DNA of 64,000 bases from DYRG01 sp041161065 (lineage in GTDB: Bacteria; Pseudomonadota; Gammaproteobacteria; Beggiatoales; Beggiatoaceae): positions 17,447-81,446 of the forward strand of contig JBEAVE010000020.1 of NCBI GenBank assembly GCA_041161065.1, in the 5' to 3' direction. Numbering within the stretch: position 1 is the stretch's first letter; each line of letters starts with the position of its first letter. Below the pieces are notes generated by a model. That model worked only from the letters and a program-made list of their open reading frames with translations, was not told the DNA's origin and did not search any database. The position numbers and the translations under genes were made by a program. Of the stretch, positions 35,641 to 44,580 are shown in pieces.

Positions 35641-36146
35641 GACGCTAATTTAGCTTGTAAATCAGCATCTTTGGCGAGAACTGCTGCACTTTGAGCGGCT
35701 CGATCTGCTATCAAACGTTGGGCGATTTCTGCGTCCGCAATCGCCAACATTTGGGCGGCTAAATAGGCGGCGTTTTTTGCGCCCGCTTTGCCAATTGCCA
35801 CACACGCCACTGGGATTCCGGCGGGCATTTGAACCGTCGACAACAACGCATCTACGCCCTGCAACGCGCCCGCGTTAATCGGCACGCCAATGACGGGTTT
35901 TGAGGTCAAACCGGCGACCGTGCCCGCCAAATGAGCTGCCATGCCCGCTGCTGCAATAAAAATCGCACACCCGCGTTGTTCCGCGTCTTTCACATATGCG
36001 TGCGTGGCGGCGGGCGTTCGGTGCGCAGACGTGATTTTAACCTCAAATGGAATATCTAAGGCTTTTAGCGTTTCCAACGCAGTTTGCATCAACGGCAAAT
36101 CCGAATCCGATCCCATCAAAACCGCTACAAAACGATTTTTCATCAC
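35637..36146 (-). CDS. purE: N5-carboxyaminoimidazole ribonucleotide mutase
   Basis: A 169-residue PurE. The phosphate-binding GSDSDLPLM lies near residue 12, followed by SAHRTP (active-site His) and AAAGMAAHLAGTVA. It moves the carboxylate in N5-CAIR to form CAIR in purine synthesis. It overlaps tsaC by 4 bases. purK is not in the window. Confidence 0.93.
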   Translation of the reverse strand: MMKNRFVAVLMGSDSDLPLMQTALETLKALDIPFEVKITSAHRTPAATHAYVKDAEQRGCAIFIAAAGMAAHLAGTVAGLTSKPVIGVPINAGALQGVDALLSTVQMPAGIPVACVAIGKAGAKNAAYLAAQMLAIADAEIAQRLIADRAAQSAAVLAKDADLQAKLAS

Positions 36147-36164
36147 AACATCTTCTCCATTTAA

Positions 36165-38105
36165 CTAATCAAGAAATAAATCGGCGGTTAATGTATCAGA
36201 AAGAGCACTATAATTTCTACCAGAAACTGCTGTGATGGGGGTAAATAATCCTCCCTCACGCAATGAACTTAGAAACTGATCTTTGAAATTATTTACATCA
36301 ATCCAATTAGAACGAACAAGTTTCGGTTTTTTCGTATAAAGTGCGTCCATAATACTTTGCGGCATTTCTCCATTAAAAATTCGATCATTTAACGGGCTCA
36401 TATCCAAAGGATGTTGGCGATTTTGATTATAGAGCGCAATCATTTGTTGAGCAACTTTTTTGGGTCCGTTTGTCACGTAAAAACTCACCCCTTGATAACC
36501 AAACAAAGGATTATTAACGGTTTGTGGATTAACAAAGAGTTGCAAGGTAAAGTTATTCACTGAATCGATTTCTGTTTGAACCAGATCAATCAAATCATCA
36601 TAAGCGGCTTTTGCTGCGCCTGCATTTGCATAAGTGCTCCCTTTTAGTTTCTCTAAATTATCCAATAATGTAATCATTGTTTTAAGCGTGACATTAGGTT
36701 TAATTATTTCAGAAACCGCGTAATCAAAATCATCACTCGTAAAACTCGCCGACGGAGATTGCAATGCAACGGTAGAAAGCTGTTGATAAGTGGCTTTCAA
36801 ACGGTCTTGTTCAGAAAGCAATTCTTTAGCGGTATCAATCGCACTTTCTATCTTCATTTGTAATTGCAAAGCCGCTGCTAAAACCGTTGCTTTACCTGTT
36901 GAATTGGGGACGGTTTCCTCAAAATTTTCTAAAGTCGTTATTTGCGTATTTACATCGATATTGAGATTTTGCAATGACGTTAAATCTGTTGGTAAAACAG
37001 CAGGATAACTTTGTAAATGCGCAGAGATTGCATTAACTCGGCTTTTCTCGAGATCAATTTGATTCGCCAGCGCAGCACCTTCTTGGATGGCTTCATTAGC
37101 GATTTCAATTGCTGCCTCGATTTTAAGTTGTTTTTGTTGGGCAGTAGTTAAAAGCGTAGTTTTTCCTGTTGTTCCTACACAAGTTTCCTCAACATTTTCC
37201 AAATCACTAATATATTTGCCTACATTCGTGTCAAATGTTTTCAAAGTTGCTACATCGGTAGGCAACGTGGCAGGAATAGTTTGTAATTGTTTTCCAATCG
37301 CAACCACACTATTCGTTTCGGTATTAATCTGGGTTTGAAGTTCTAATAAATTTTCATGCTGTAATACCGCTAAGTTTTCTACACCAAATACCAACAAGTT
37401 CAACCAATAAGGAAATATAGAAATAGGATAACCTTCTTGATTTAATATTTTACCGCCTATCGATGATAATGCACCTTCGTACAAATCATTGTAAGCAATT
37501 TGGCTAACAACAGAAAATTCCTTTGCAAAAGTTTGAGCAATATGTTGGTTTAAATCGGTGCTGGTGAATTTCCATTGTTCGCAGCCAACTTTATGATTAT
37601 TTTTTAATTTTACTAATTGCCAAAGCATAGGTGTGAAACCATAATAATCATAAGAAGTTAAAACCGTTTGATCCGCAAGAAGAGGTTTTAAGTTATTGAT
37701 AATAAAATTTTCGTCAGTTGCTTTTGACAAATCAATATTCGTCAAATTTATCAATGGATCAACCCAATTCAACAAGGCTTTTCTAATATGAAAAACCGTT
37801 GCTGACCAGCTATCTGTTCCTAACGGGGTTGTTCTCATTGAATTGAGGAAATTATCAACCTCTTGCGGCGGCAAATTATAACGTTGTCCGGTTTGTTTTA
37901 GTAAATCGGTGTAAGCATTTTTTTTGTTATTAATATTGAAAGGAGCAACGTAATATTTGGCGGTAATAGCAACCGCGTCGGTTTTGAAATCTAAAATGAT
38001 TTGTTGAAAAAGGGGATCAACTAATAAACGTTCTTCTGCGATGGCGGGCGTATGAAATAAAACAATACTTAAGGCAGAAAGTTGGAATTTGGTATTGGAA
38101 AACAT
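36165..38105 (-). CDS. Secreted protein with an internal 90-residue duplication
   Basis: A 646-residue exported protein with a signal peptide (cut near AIA-EERLL). Residues 260-349 and 350-439 are two tandem copies of one unit (DNA 37059-37328 and 36789-37058). By hand, about 39 of 90 positions are identical, with LPTD, LEN.EET and TGK.T.L as best-kept blocks. The units look like coiled helices. The N-terminal 230 residues and the C-terminal 200 are unique. No family recognised. AAGGAAA precedes the ATG at 38105; the in-frame ORF to 38198 is not used. No neighbour suggests a function. Confidence 0.7.
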   Translation of the reverse strand: MFSNTKFQLSALSIVLFHTPAIAEERLLVDPLFQQIILDFKTDAVAITAKYYVAPFNINNKKNAYTDLLKQTGQRYNLPPQEVDNFLNSMRTTPLGTDSWSATVFHIRKALLNWVDPLINLTNIDLSKATDENFIINNLKPLLADQTVLTSYDYYGFTPMLWQLVKLKNNHKVGCEQWKFTSTDLNQHIAQTFAKEFSVVSQIAYNDLYEGALSSIGGKILNQEGYPISIFPYWLNLLVFGVENLAVLQHENLLELQTQINTETNSVVAIGKQLQTIPATLPTDVATLKTFDTNVGKYISDLENVEETCVGTTGKTTLLTTAQQKQLKIEAAIEIANEAIQEGAALANQIDLEKSRVNAISAHLQSYPAVLPTDLTSLQNLNIDVNTQITTLENFEETVPNSTGKATVLAAALQLQMKIESAIDTAKELLSEQDRLKATYQQLSTVALQSPSASFTSDDFDYAVSEIIKPNVTLKTMITLLDNLEKLKGSTYANAGAAKAAYDDLIDLVQTEIDSVNNFTLQLFVNPQTVNNPLFGYQGVSFYVTNGPKKVAQQMIALYNQNRQHPLDMSPLNDRIFNGEMPQSIMDALYTKKPKLVRSNWIDVNNFKDQFLSSLREGGLFTPITAVSGRNYSALSDTLTADLFLD

Positions 38106-38340
38106 GACTATTTCCTTGCGGTTGATGATAATTGGCGGGCAGCCTGTGGAATAGTGTGTCAGAAAATATTTTTTCTCGCAAGGTTGGGTGTTTTGCAAAC
38201 TGAATCAAGTTTTTCACAAAAGCGGTATATTCTTGTTCAAAAGTTTGTGATTTATAAACAAAGGAAATAGTGGTACAACGGTAAGTAGAATGGATAGATC
38301 ATTCAATGAAATTATACCCCTGTTTCCTTGCCAAAAGGTT

Positions 38341-38610
38341 TTAGAAGAGATGTTGAGAATGGTGACGAACACGGTTGATGGTTTCTTGAGCAATATAGTG
38401 TGCAAAATCTTCTACATTAGCGTAATTTTTTATCAAAGCTAGTTCAGCTAATTCTGAAATCAAGCTGTCGACTTCGACCCATTCACCACATTTACAATTA
38501 CCGCCGCATTCACATTTGTGTTCGATTTCTACGGGGATTTGATCGTGATTACAACCACAGGAAGAAGTTCGAGGAACAAAAGTAGAACTTTGGATTTCAA
38601 ACGATAACAT
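38341..38610 (-). CDS. Cys-rich small protein next to the SIR2-like gene
   Basis: An 89-residue protein with two Cys-rich clusters: SCGCNHD, then CECGGNCKCGE. The six or seven Cys suggest a metal or Fe-S site. The C-terminal half is helical (ELAELALIKNYANVEDFAHYIAQ). It lies 23 bases after the SIR2-like gene in the same direction and is probably co-transcribed. No family named with confidence. AAATCTTT precedes the ATG, so the ribosome site is weak. It may be a partner of the SIR2-like protein. Confidence 0.6.
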   Translation of the reverse strand: MLSFEIQSSTFVPRTSSCGCNHDQIPVEIEHKCECGGNCKCGEWVEVDSLISELAELALIKNYANVEDFAHYIAQETINRVRHHSQHLF

Positions 38611-38633
38611 AAAGATTTCTCCGAAAAAATATT

Positions 38634-39464
38634 TTAGACGGTTTTATAAGCGAGCAAATCAGCAATATCTGCTTCAATGATTTCAAGGTTTTTGGTGGCG
38701 CAGAAACGGCGTTCTTTGGGGGTTGGATCGGGGATTAATGCCCAACCTGCGGGGGTTGCCGCGTCGTAAATGATGTCGGATAACACCATGCGTTCGGTGT
38801 CGCGATTCATGCGCAATCCTAGAAATAAATATTGCCGTTGTTTGCGATAAGTTTTGAGGAAACTCGGTATGCCAAACCCGCCCATTAGCTCCGTAATATA
38901 ATCAACATAATCCGCATCAGATGCAATATAAACCGCATCAGGCAACGGGCTTCCCATAGGTTTGAATAAAAATGGGACATTTGACGGGGCGGTTTCTGGC
39001 GTAACATTTTCGTAATGCTCGCCATTAAAATAATCCAATTTGAAACGGTATTGCGTGCCGGCAATTCTTGCTATCCCTCGAATGAGCAAATGGGGGGTAT
39101 TTGAATAACTGGTTTGTAGTTGTAAATCCCGATTTATATCAATCACATACGGAGGTTTAATCTCTGCCAACCAATCATGCAACGCCCCGCGCGTCCACTG
39201 ACGATTGCCCGCATAAACTGCGTTGAGGGCTTTATTGACCGCCGATCGCCCGCGTTTAAGCTCTTGATCCATCGCCGCGCGCGGAAATTCGTACATTAAA
39301 CGCGGAGAAAGCAACTTTCCGCCGGTCAATGCCAAAATCAAACTATCGCTGTCGGCTGGAATGGGATTTTGCGTGCCCACTTCCACCACATCAGCTAATG
39401 CACCCGCGCCCAAATACGGCACAATATCGTGATTTATCAATCTATTAGCTAATTCTTTGAGCAT
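38634..39464 (-). CDS. SIR2-like family protein
   Basis: A 276-residue protein that begins with IVPYLGAGAL, the SIR2-type glycine-rich nucleotide loop. Further on are PPYVIDINRD, an unusually conserved DADYVDYITELMGGFGIP and LFLGLRMNRDTERM. This matches SIR2-like proteins found near nif clusters or in defence islands, as I recall. NAD binding is likely; hydrolysis or deacylation is unproven, since the catalytic His is not obvious. GGGAG precedes the ATG. A Cys-rich gene follows. Confidence 0.65.
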   Translation of the reverse strand: MLKELANRLINHDIVPYLGAGALADVVEVGTQNPIPADSDSLILALTGGKLLSPRLMYEFPRAAMDQELKRGRSAVNKALNAVYAGNRQWTRGALHDWLAEIKPPYVIDINRDLQLQTSYSNTPHLLIRGIARIAGTQYRFKLDYFNGEHYENVTPETAPSNVPFLFKPMGSPLPDAVYIASDADYVDYITELMGGFGIPSFLKTYRKQRQYLFLGLRMNRDTERMVLSDIIYDAATPAGWALIPDPTPKERRFCATKNLEIIEADIADLLAYKTV

Positions 39465-39606
39465 GATTTGAATCTCCCATTAAGATGAAATACTTTCTCA
39501 TGCCTTCAGCGAAAATCACGCCAACAAATAACTCTTTGAATAAACTATATTTTTTATAAAAACTACCCGTTGCAAACCCAACAATTTGTAATAATGCTGA
39601 CCACAT
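39445..39606 (-). CDS. Possible small membrane-associated protein overlapping the SIR2-like gene
   Basis: A 53-residue frame with a plausible hydrophobic helix (ELFVGVIFAEGMRKYFI) after a basic segment. Its end overlaps the SIR2-like start by 20 bases, and the SIR2-like ribosome site lies inside it. AAAGA lies upstream of the ATG at 39606, a weak site. It may be a coupled leader gene or chance. No homologue known to me. Confidence 0.35.
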   Translation of the reverse strand: MWSALLQIVGFATGSFYKKYSLFKELFVGVIFAEGMRKYFILMGDSNHAQRIS

Positions 39607-39674
39607 TTTCGAATCTTTCAAATAGAACAACAATCTAAGTATTGTTTTGTTTAAAAATAAGAAAAGATAGCTAG

Positions 39675-39703
39675 ATGACAAAAAATAGTTCGCATGATAT
39701 AGT
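39675..39703 (+). promoter_or_regulatory. Candidate sigma-70 promoter of the diguanylate cyclase
   Basis: ATGACA (39675-39680), a 17-base spacer and TATAGT (39698-39703), ending 30 bases before the cyclase ATG. Matches are close to the TTGACA/TATAAT consensus, one mismatch in each box. Confidence 0.4.
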
Positions 39704-39733
39704 TGAAATTTTTTAGAAAAATCACTCTTTGAA

Positions 39734-42124
39734 ATGAAGAAACGGCAATTATTCTACTGTATTTTACGACGGGTTTCTACTGCGTGGATTGTGTTGTTTA
39801 TTACAATGATAGCAACTTTGGTGGGTTGGTTTCTCATTAGAAACATTGAGCAACGTCAAATCAAACAAAACATTTTTGATTATCGAGTTGAAAGGATTAA
39901 AAATGCCATCGACTCTCGAATAATGGCTTATCAACAAATATTACATAGCGGTATAGGATTATTTGTTGCTTCGGATTCGGTAACTCGACAAGAATGGCAT
40001 CAATTTGTGAGCAACTTACAAATCAACCAACACTATCCCGGCATTCAAGGAGTTGGTTTCTCAATAGCAATTCAACCACAAGAAAAAGAAACACATATCA
40101 AATCAATTCAATCTGAAGGCGGTTTCTTTCAAAATTATACCATCAAACCTTCAGGAGAACGTGAGCAATATACCTCCATTATTTATTTAGAACCGTTGGA
40201 TAAAAGAAATCAACAAGCGATTGGATATGATATGTTTTCTGAACCCACTCGCCGTGAAGCCATGGAACGGGCACGAGATACTGGAAAAGCAGCCCTTTCT
40301 GGGAGAGTAACTTTAGTACAGGAAATTGATGAAGATGTTCAAGCAGGTTTTCTCATTTATGTACCGCTTTATCGGCGTGGATTTCCTCTAAATACCGTTG
40401 AGGAAAAACGGGCGGCTCTTTTAGGATTTGTTTATAGTCCTTTCCGAATGAGTGATTTCATGTATGGGATTTTTGGCAAACAACCATCGGGTATTGATTT
40501 GCATATTTATGACGGTAAGAAAACAGCAAATAATTTGAGTGCAACTGATTTAATGTACGATGAATTACCTGATTTCCCCGAAAATAATGATAGTGCCCAT
40601 AATTACCAAGCTCTTTTTAGTGAGATAGAAACAATAGAAATTGCAGGACACTTTTGGACACTTCAATTTAGATCAATACCCCAATTTGAAAGTTCAACAA
40701 AAACGTATACTTCTAAAGTTGTTTTGTTGGGAGGAATAGTGGTTGGTTTTCTTCTATTTGGCTTAACTCGATCCTTTGAAACTGCCCGTTTGTTTGAAGC
40801 AGAACACGATCTTAATTTGAAATTGCAAACAGAAATAAAAGAACGAAAACAAATAGAAATAGAACTTAAAGCATTAAACCGTGATTTTATTACGATGTTA
40901 GATAACACTTCAGACTTTATTTATTTCAAAGACCGTGAAAGCCGAATTCATTTTTGCAGTCAAACGCTTGCAAAAATCACAGGACATCGACATTGGAAAG
41001 AAATGAAAGGTAAGCACGATTTTGAAATCTTTCCTAAAGATATTGCTCAAATATATTATGAAGAAGAACTACCTATTTTTAGTGGAGAAAAAACGTCTAT
41101 TGATACGGTCGTTCCTTATTATAATACACGAAAGGAACTGTGTTGGGTTCATACCAATAAATGGGCGGTATTTGATGATAACAATGAAATAATGGGTGTC
41201 TTTGGTATTAGTCGAGATATTACTGAACGTAAACGCATGGAAATAGAACTCACGGAATCTAAGAAACTATCAGATAATATTATTAACAGTTTACCGGGTA
41301 TTTTTTATATGCTTGATGAGGAAGGAAAGTTTGTTAGATGGAATCCACATTTTAATCAAATAACGGGTTATTCTAATAGCAAAATTATGGGGAAACTTGC
41401 ATTAGACATTATTGCAAAGGAAGATAAGGAATTAGTTGCAACTCGGATTAAAGAGGTTTTTGAAAAAGGTGAAGGTTTTGTAGAAGCCGCTTTGTTAAAT
41501 AAAAATGGAGAGAAAATCGCGTATTTCTTTACGGGGCGGCGTATTACATTGCAAGAAAAAAATTACATCGTAGGATTAGGTCAAGATATTACCGAACGCA
41601 AACAAATGGAACAGCAATTGTGGACATTAGCGAATACGGATTTCTTGACGGGTTTGATGAGTCGCCGTTATTTTATGCAAAAAATAGAGGACGAATTTGC
41701 CCATTTGCGTAATCATGAAATGCCTTATTGCAGTATTTTAATGCTCGATTTGGATCATTTCAAACATATCAATGATACTTATGGTCATGCGGTAGGAGAT
41801 ACGGTTTTAAAACATTTCTCGGCATTATTACAAAGTAATTTACGACAAATGGACGTAGCGGGACGGTTGGGTGGAGAAGAATTTGCGATTATTTTACCTT
41901 ATGTCGATGCAAATGAAGCAAAGAAATGTGCAGAACGGTTGCGTAATATTATTGAAACTACACCGATTATAGAAAACGATAAAACTATTTCAATTACGGT
42001 GAGCATTGGGATTTCTACCTTTAAGGAAAATGATCCTTTTGCGGACACCGCGCTTATTCGAGCAGACAATGCGCTATTTGCCGCCAAAAATAGTGGACGA
42101 AACAGCATTCAAATTGCCGCTTAG
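39734..42124 (+). CDS. CHASE-PAS-PAS-GGDEF diguanylate cyclase
   Basis: A 796-residue membrane protein. One membrane segment lies at about 14-37, a CHASE periplasmic sensor follows, and a second segment is near 325-345. Two PAS/PAC repeats precede a GGDEF domain whose active site is RLGGEEFAIILP, so it should make c-di-GMP. There is no EAL domain. It could supply the PilZ protein at 11279-11716. Preceded by a good promoter-like sequence. Monocistronic. The ligand of the CHASE domain (often a cytokinin-like or other small molecule) is unknown. Confidence 0.9.
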   Translation: MKKRQLFYCILRRVSTAWIVLFITMIATLVGWFLIRNIEQRQIKQNIFDYRVERIKNAIDSRIMAYQQILHSGIGLFVASDSVTRQEWHQFVSNLQINQHYPGIQGVGFSIAIQPQEKETHIKSIQSEGGFFQNYTIKPSGEREQYTSIIYLEPLDKRNQQAIGYDMFSEPTRREAMERARDTGKAALSGRVTLVQEIDEDVQAGFLIYVPLYRRGFPLNTVEEKRAALLGFVYSPFRMSDFMYGIFGKQPSGIDLHIYDGKKTANNLSATDLMYDELPDFPENNDSAHNYQALFSEIETIEIAGHFWTLQFRSIPQFESSTKTYTSKVVLLGGIVVGFLLFGLTRSFETARLFEAEHDLNLKLQTEIKERKQIEIELKALNRDFITMLDNTSDFIYFKDRESRIHFCSQTLAKITGHRHWKEMKGKHDFEIFPKDIAQIYYEEELPIFSGEKTSIDTVVPYYNTRKELCWVHTNKWAVFDDNNEIMGVFGISRDITERKRMEIELTESKKLSDNIINSLPGIFYMLDEEGKFVRWNPHFNQITGYSNSKIMGKLALDIIAKEDKELVATRIKEVFEKGEGFVEAALLNKNGEKIAYFFTGRRITLQEKNYIVGLGQDITERKQMEQQLWTLANTDFLTGLMSRRYFMQKIEDEFAHLRNHEMPYCSILMLDLDHFKHINDTYGHAVGDTVLKHFSALLQSNLRQMDVAGRLGGEEFAIILPYVDANEAKKCAERLRNIIETTPIIENDKTISITVSIGISTFKENDPFADTALIRADNALFAAKNSGRNSIQIAA

Positions 42125-42209
42125 GGTTGTGCGCCCCCAAATCCCCGCTTGTGCCCTGCACAATTTGTAGTACAATAATAACAGGCTCTAATCATTGAAA
42201 TTGTTAATA

Positions 42210-43013
42210 ATGAGTGCTTTTATTTTGTACGCATTGGCGGGCGCAAGCGCGGGGGTGGTCGCGGGATTGTTCGGGGTGGGCGGCGGATTATTGATGGTGC
42301 CCATATTGGTGTGGAGTTTTCAAGCCAACCAATTTTCTCCTGATATATCAATCCACTTAGCGATTGGCACGTCGTTAGCGATTATCGTTGTCACGTCGTT
42401 GTCATCGATTGCCGCTCATCATCGGCGCGGGGCGGTGTTGTGGGCGATGGTGCGCAAATTAGTGCCCAGTTTATTGATTGGCGCGCTGATCGGGTCGGTC
42501 GTTGCGAAACAACTGTCGGGCGCGTGGTTAGGGCGATTTTTCGGGGGATTTGCGCTATTCGTCGCGTTACAAATGGTATTTCAGCGCGTCAAACCCGTTT
42601 TGGTGAGCGGTGACGAGGGCGGATTTCTAAATTCACTCGAAATGTGGGGGTTTGGAACACTAATTGGCGGATTATCAGCGGTATTAGGAATCGGCGGCGG
42701 CAGTTTAACCGTCCCTTTTTTGACCCGTCGCCGTTTAACAATGCAACACGCCATTGCGACGGCAGCAGTGTGCGGATTACCGATTGCCATCGCGGGCGCG
42801 GCAGGATTTATCTTTGTAGGTCAAGATGTTAGCAATTTACCGGCAGGCTGCTTCGGTTATCTCTATTTACCCGCATTTTTAGGCATGGCAATTTTTAGTT
42901 TATTAACCGCGCCGGTTGGGGCTGCATTAGCGCATAAATTACAAGATTTTCAACTGCGACGAGGCTTTGCGGCATTTCTTGTTCTAATGGGCGTTAAAAT
43001 GCTCACACTTTAA
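42210..43013 (+). CDS. TauE/SafE-family sulfite/anion exporter
   Basis: A 267-residue integral membrane protein with the family's two GVGGG-type repeats: FGVGGGLLMVP near residue 22 and LGIGGGSLTVP near residue 156. About eight membrane helices. Members export sulfite, sulfoacetate or other organosulfonates or carboxylates. The ATG at 42210 is chosen; TTG at 42195 would add five residues. No ribosome site is clear. The 3' end overlaps the convergent methyltransferase by 11 bases. Substrate cannot be told. Confidence 0.82.
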   Translation: MSAFILYALAGASAGVVAGLFGVGGGLLMVPILVWSFQANQFSPDISIHLAIGTSLAIIVVTSLSSIAAHHRRGAVLWAMVRKLVPSLLIGALIGSVVAKQLSGAWLGRFFGGFALFVALQMVFQRVKPVLVSGDEGGFLNSLEMWGFGTLIGGLSAVLGIGGGSLTVPFLTRRRLTMQHAIATAAVCGLPIAIAGAAGFIFVGQDVSNLPAGCFGYLYLPAFLGMAIFSLLTAPVGAALAHKLQDFQLRRGFAAFLVLMGVKMLTL

Positions 43014-44580
43014 GCAAATAACCCATTTTTCCTATCGCTTGTAATAAATGATTTAAGAAAGTTTCTAATAACTCTCGGGTTGGTTCAATTGTAAGTGGTG
43101 GCGAAGTTATTTTTCCTTCATTTACCCATCGTTGTAACAGATCAATTAAATCATTTCTGGAATGTAATCCATCTAAATACGGCATGAAATAAGTTAAAAT
43201 CGGATTATTGAGAACCACTGAATCTTGGCGTAAAGAAGTGATGGCTGTTTTTTTCTCGGCTAATTCCAAACGTGCTAATGGACTAACAAACGGATAATCT
43301 CCCGCCTCTAATGTAATCGGTAATGGATAAGGCAAAACTTCAATTAATCCTCTAATTGCAAACCGTATTAATGTTTCAATAAGTTCATTTTTTTCAATTG
43401 ATTGGGAATATCCTGTTTTGGAAATTAAAGACTTTATTCCTTGAAAAAGTTGTTCAAAAGGGATCGTTTCAGGATAGCGTTCTGATAAATAACTTAAAGC
43501 TGCTTTTCCTATCGTTGATTGTTCAATAAAAACTACTTCTGCGTTTTCAAATTCAACCGATTTTCCTTCAGCTAAGTTAAACTCTTTTGAACGAACAACC
43601 GCTGCTCCTGTGAAATAAAATTTCTCTAATTGTTTTTCTAATAATTCAGGCTGAGTTTTAATACCTTCTTTACACAAAATGCTCATACGAAATTGCCGAT
43701 TTTCTAAAAAATCAAAATATTGTTCTTTACTTACGGTATCCAATTCACCCAATACATTTAATATTTCTGGCGACTGAAACGTTCTAAACATCAATTTAAT
43801 ATCGGCATCACCTACATAAATCAAATGATGTTGTGTCACTTTTTCTATAAACTGGTAGAAATAAACCGGCGCATTATTTTCTTCTAAAAATTCATGAAAT
43901 AAATAACTATCAGGTAATTCGATAAATTCAGGTAATTCATTTTTCAAATAACGATAGTAAGCATAATCGCTTTGTATTGGTGACATTTTTGCAATCTTAT
44001 TTCCAACGTGTTGTTCAACAAATTGTAACCATGCTTTCATTTGCGTTAATTTATCAGTAATGCTCGATAATTCTCTCGTATGATATAACAACATATCACG
44101 AATTGTCATTCTCAAATTCCAACCCGGACGTGTATTATAACTAATATAAGCCACACCATTCTCCGTCAAATGGTTTGCACAAAGACTTAAAATCTTATTT
44201 TGCACACTCTCAGAAACCCACGAATAAACACCATGCACAATAATATAATCAAACAATCCAATCTCTTTATCTAAATCCATAATATCTGATTGATAAAGCA
44301 CAATATTTTTGATATTTAATTGCTCTAAATGTGATATTCCTATTTTAATTTGCTCAGTCGACAAATCATAACCAACAAAGAAACTATTAGGAAAACCTAT
44401 CGCCATACTACATAAATTTGTTCCATCACCACAACCTAATTCTAAAACCCGACATTGATTAACTGCTGGAGCTGGTATTCCTAAAAAATGTAGAACACCT
44501 GCTAATCTCACTGGGTGTGTTAGAGGACGCGCCATGCAGAAATAGGGCAGTTCATCATAATTTGTTATATTTGACACCAT
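43003..44580 (-). CDS. SAM-dependent methyltransferase with regulatory domain
   Basis: A 525-residue class I methyltransferase. The SAM-binding VLELGCGDGTNL is near residue 46 and is followed by FFVGYDLS and the motif FDYIIVHGVYSWV. A methyltransferase regulatory domain (PF10119-like) lies after it, and the C-terminus looks like the matching PKMT-type tail (winged-helix-like). Such proteins methylate other proteins or small molecules; target unknown. The ATG directly follows the stop of the gene at 44581 (TAAATG). It is the last gene of a typA operon. Confidence 0.78.
   Translation of the reverse strand: MVSNITNYDELPYFCMARPLTHPVRLAGVLHFLGIPAPAVNQCRVLELGCGDGTNLCSMAIGFPNSFFVGYDLSTEQIKIGISHLEQLNIKNIVLYQSDIMDLDKEIGLFDYIIVHGVYSWVSESVQNKILSLCANHLTENGVAYISYNTRPGWNLRMTIRDMLLYHTRELSSITDKLTQMKAWLQFVEQHVGNKIAKMSPIQSDYAYYRYLKNELPEFIELPDSYLFHEFLEENNAPVYFYQFIEKVTQHHLIYVGDADIKLMFRTFQSPEILNVLGELDTVSKEQYFDFLENRQFRMSILCKEGIKTQPELLEKQLEKFYFTGAAVVRSKEFNLAEGKSVEFENAEVVFIEQSTIGKAALSYLSERYPETIPFEQLFQGIKSLISKTGYSQSIEKNELIETLIRFAIRGLIEVLPYPLPITLEAGDYPFVSPLARLELAEKKTAITSLRQDSVVLNNPILTYFMPYLDGLHSRNDLIDLLQRWVNEGKITSPPLTIEPTRELLETFLNHLLQAIGKMGYLLKV

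Noticed and set aside
38214..38405. 63-residue minus-strand frame upstream of the duplicated-domain gene
   Set aside because: No ribosome site, overlaps the end of the Cys-rich gene, and composition looks random.
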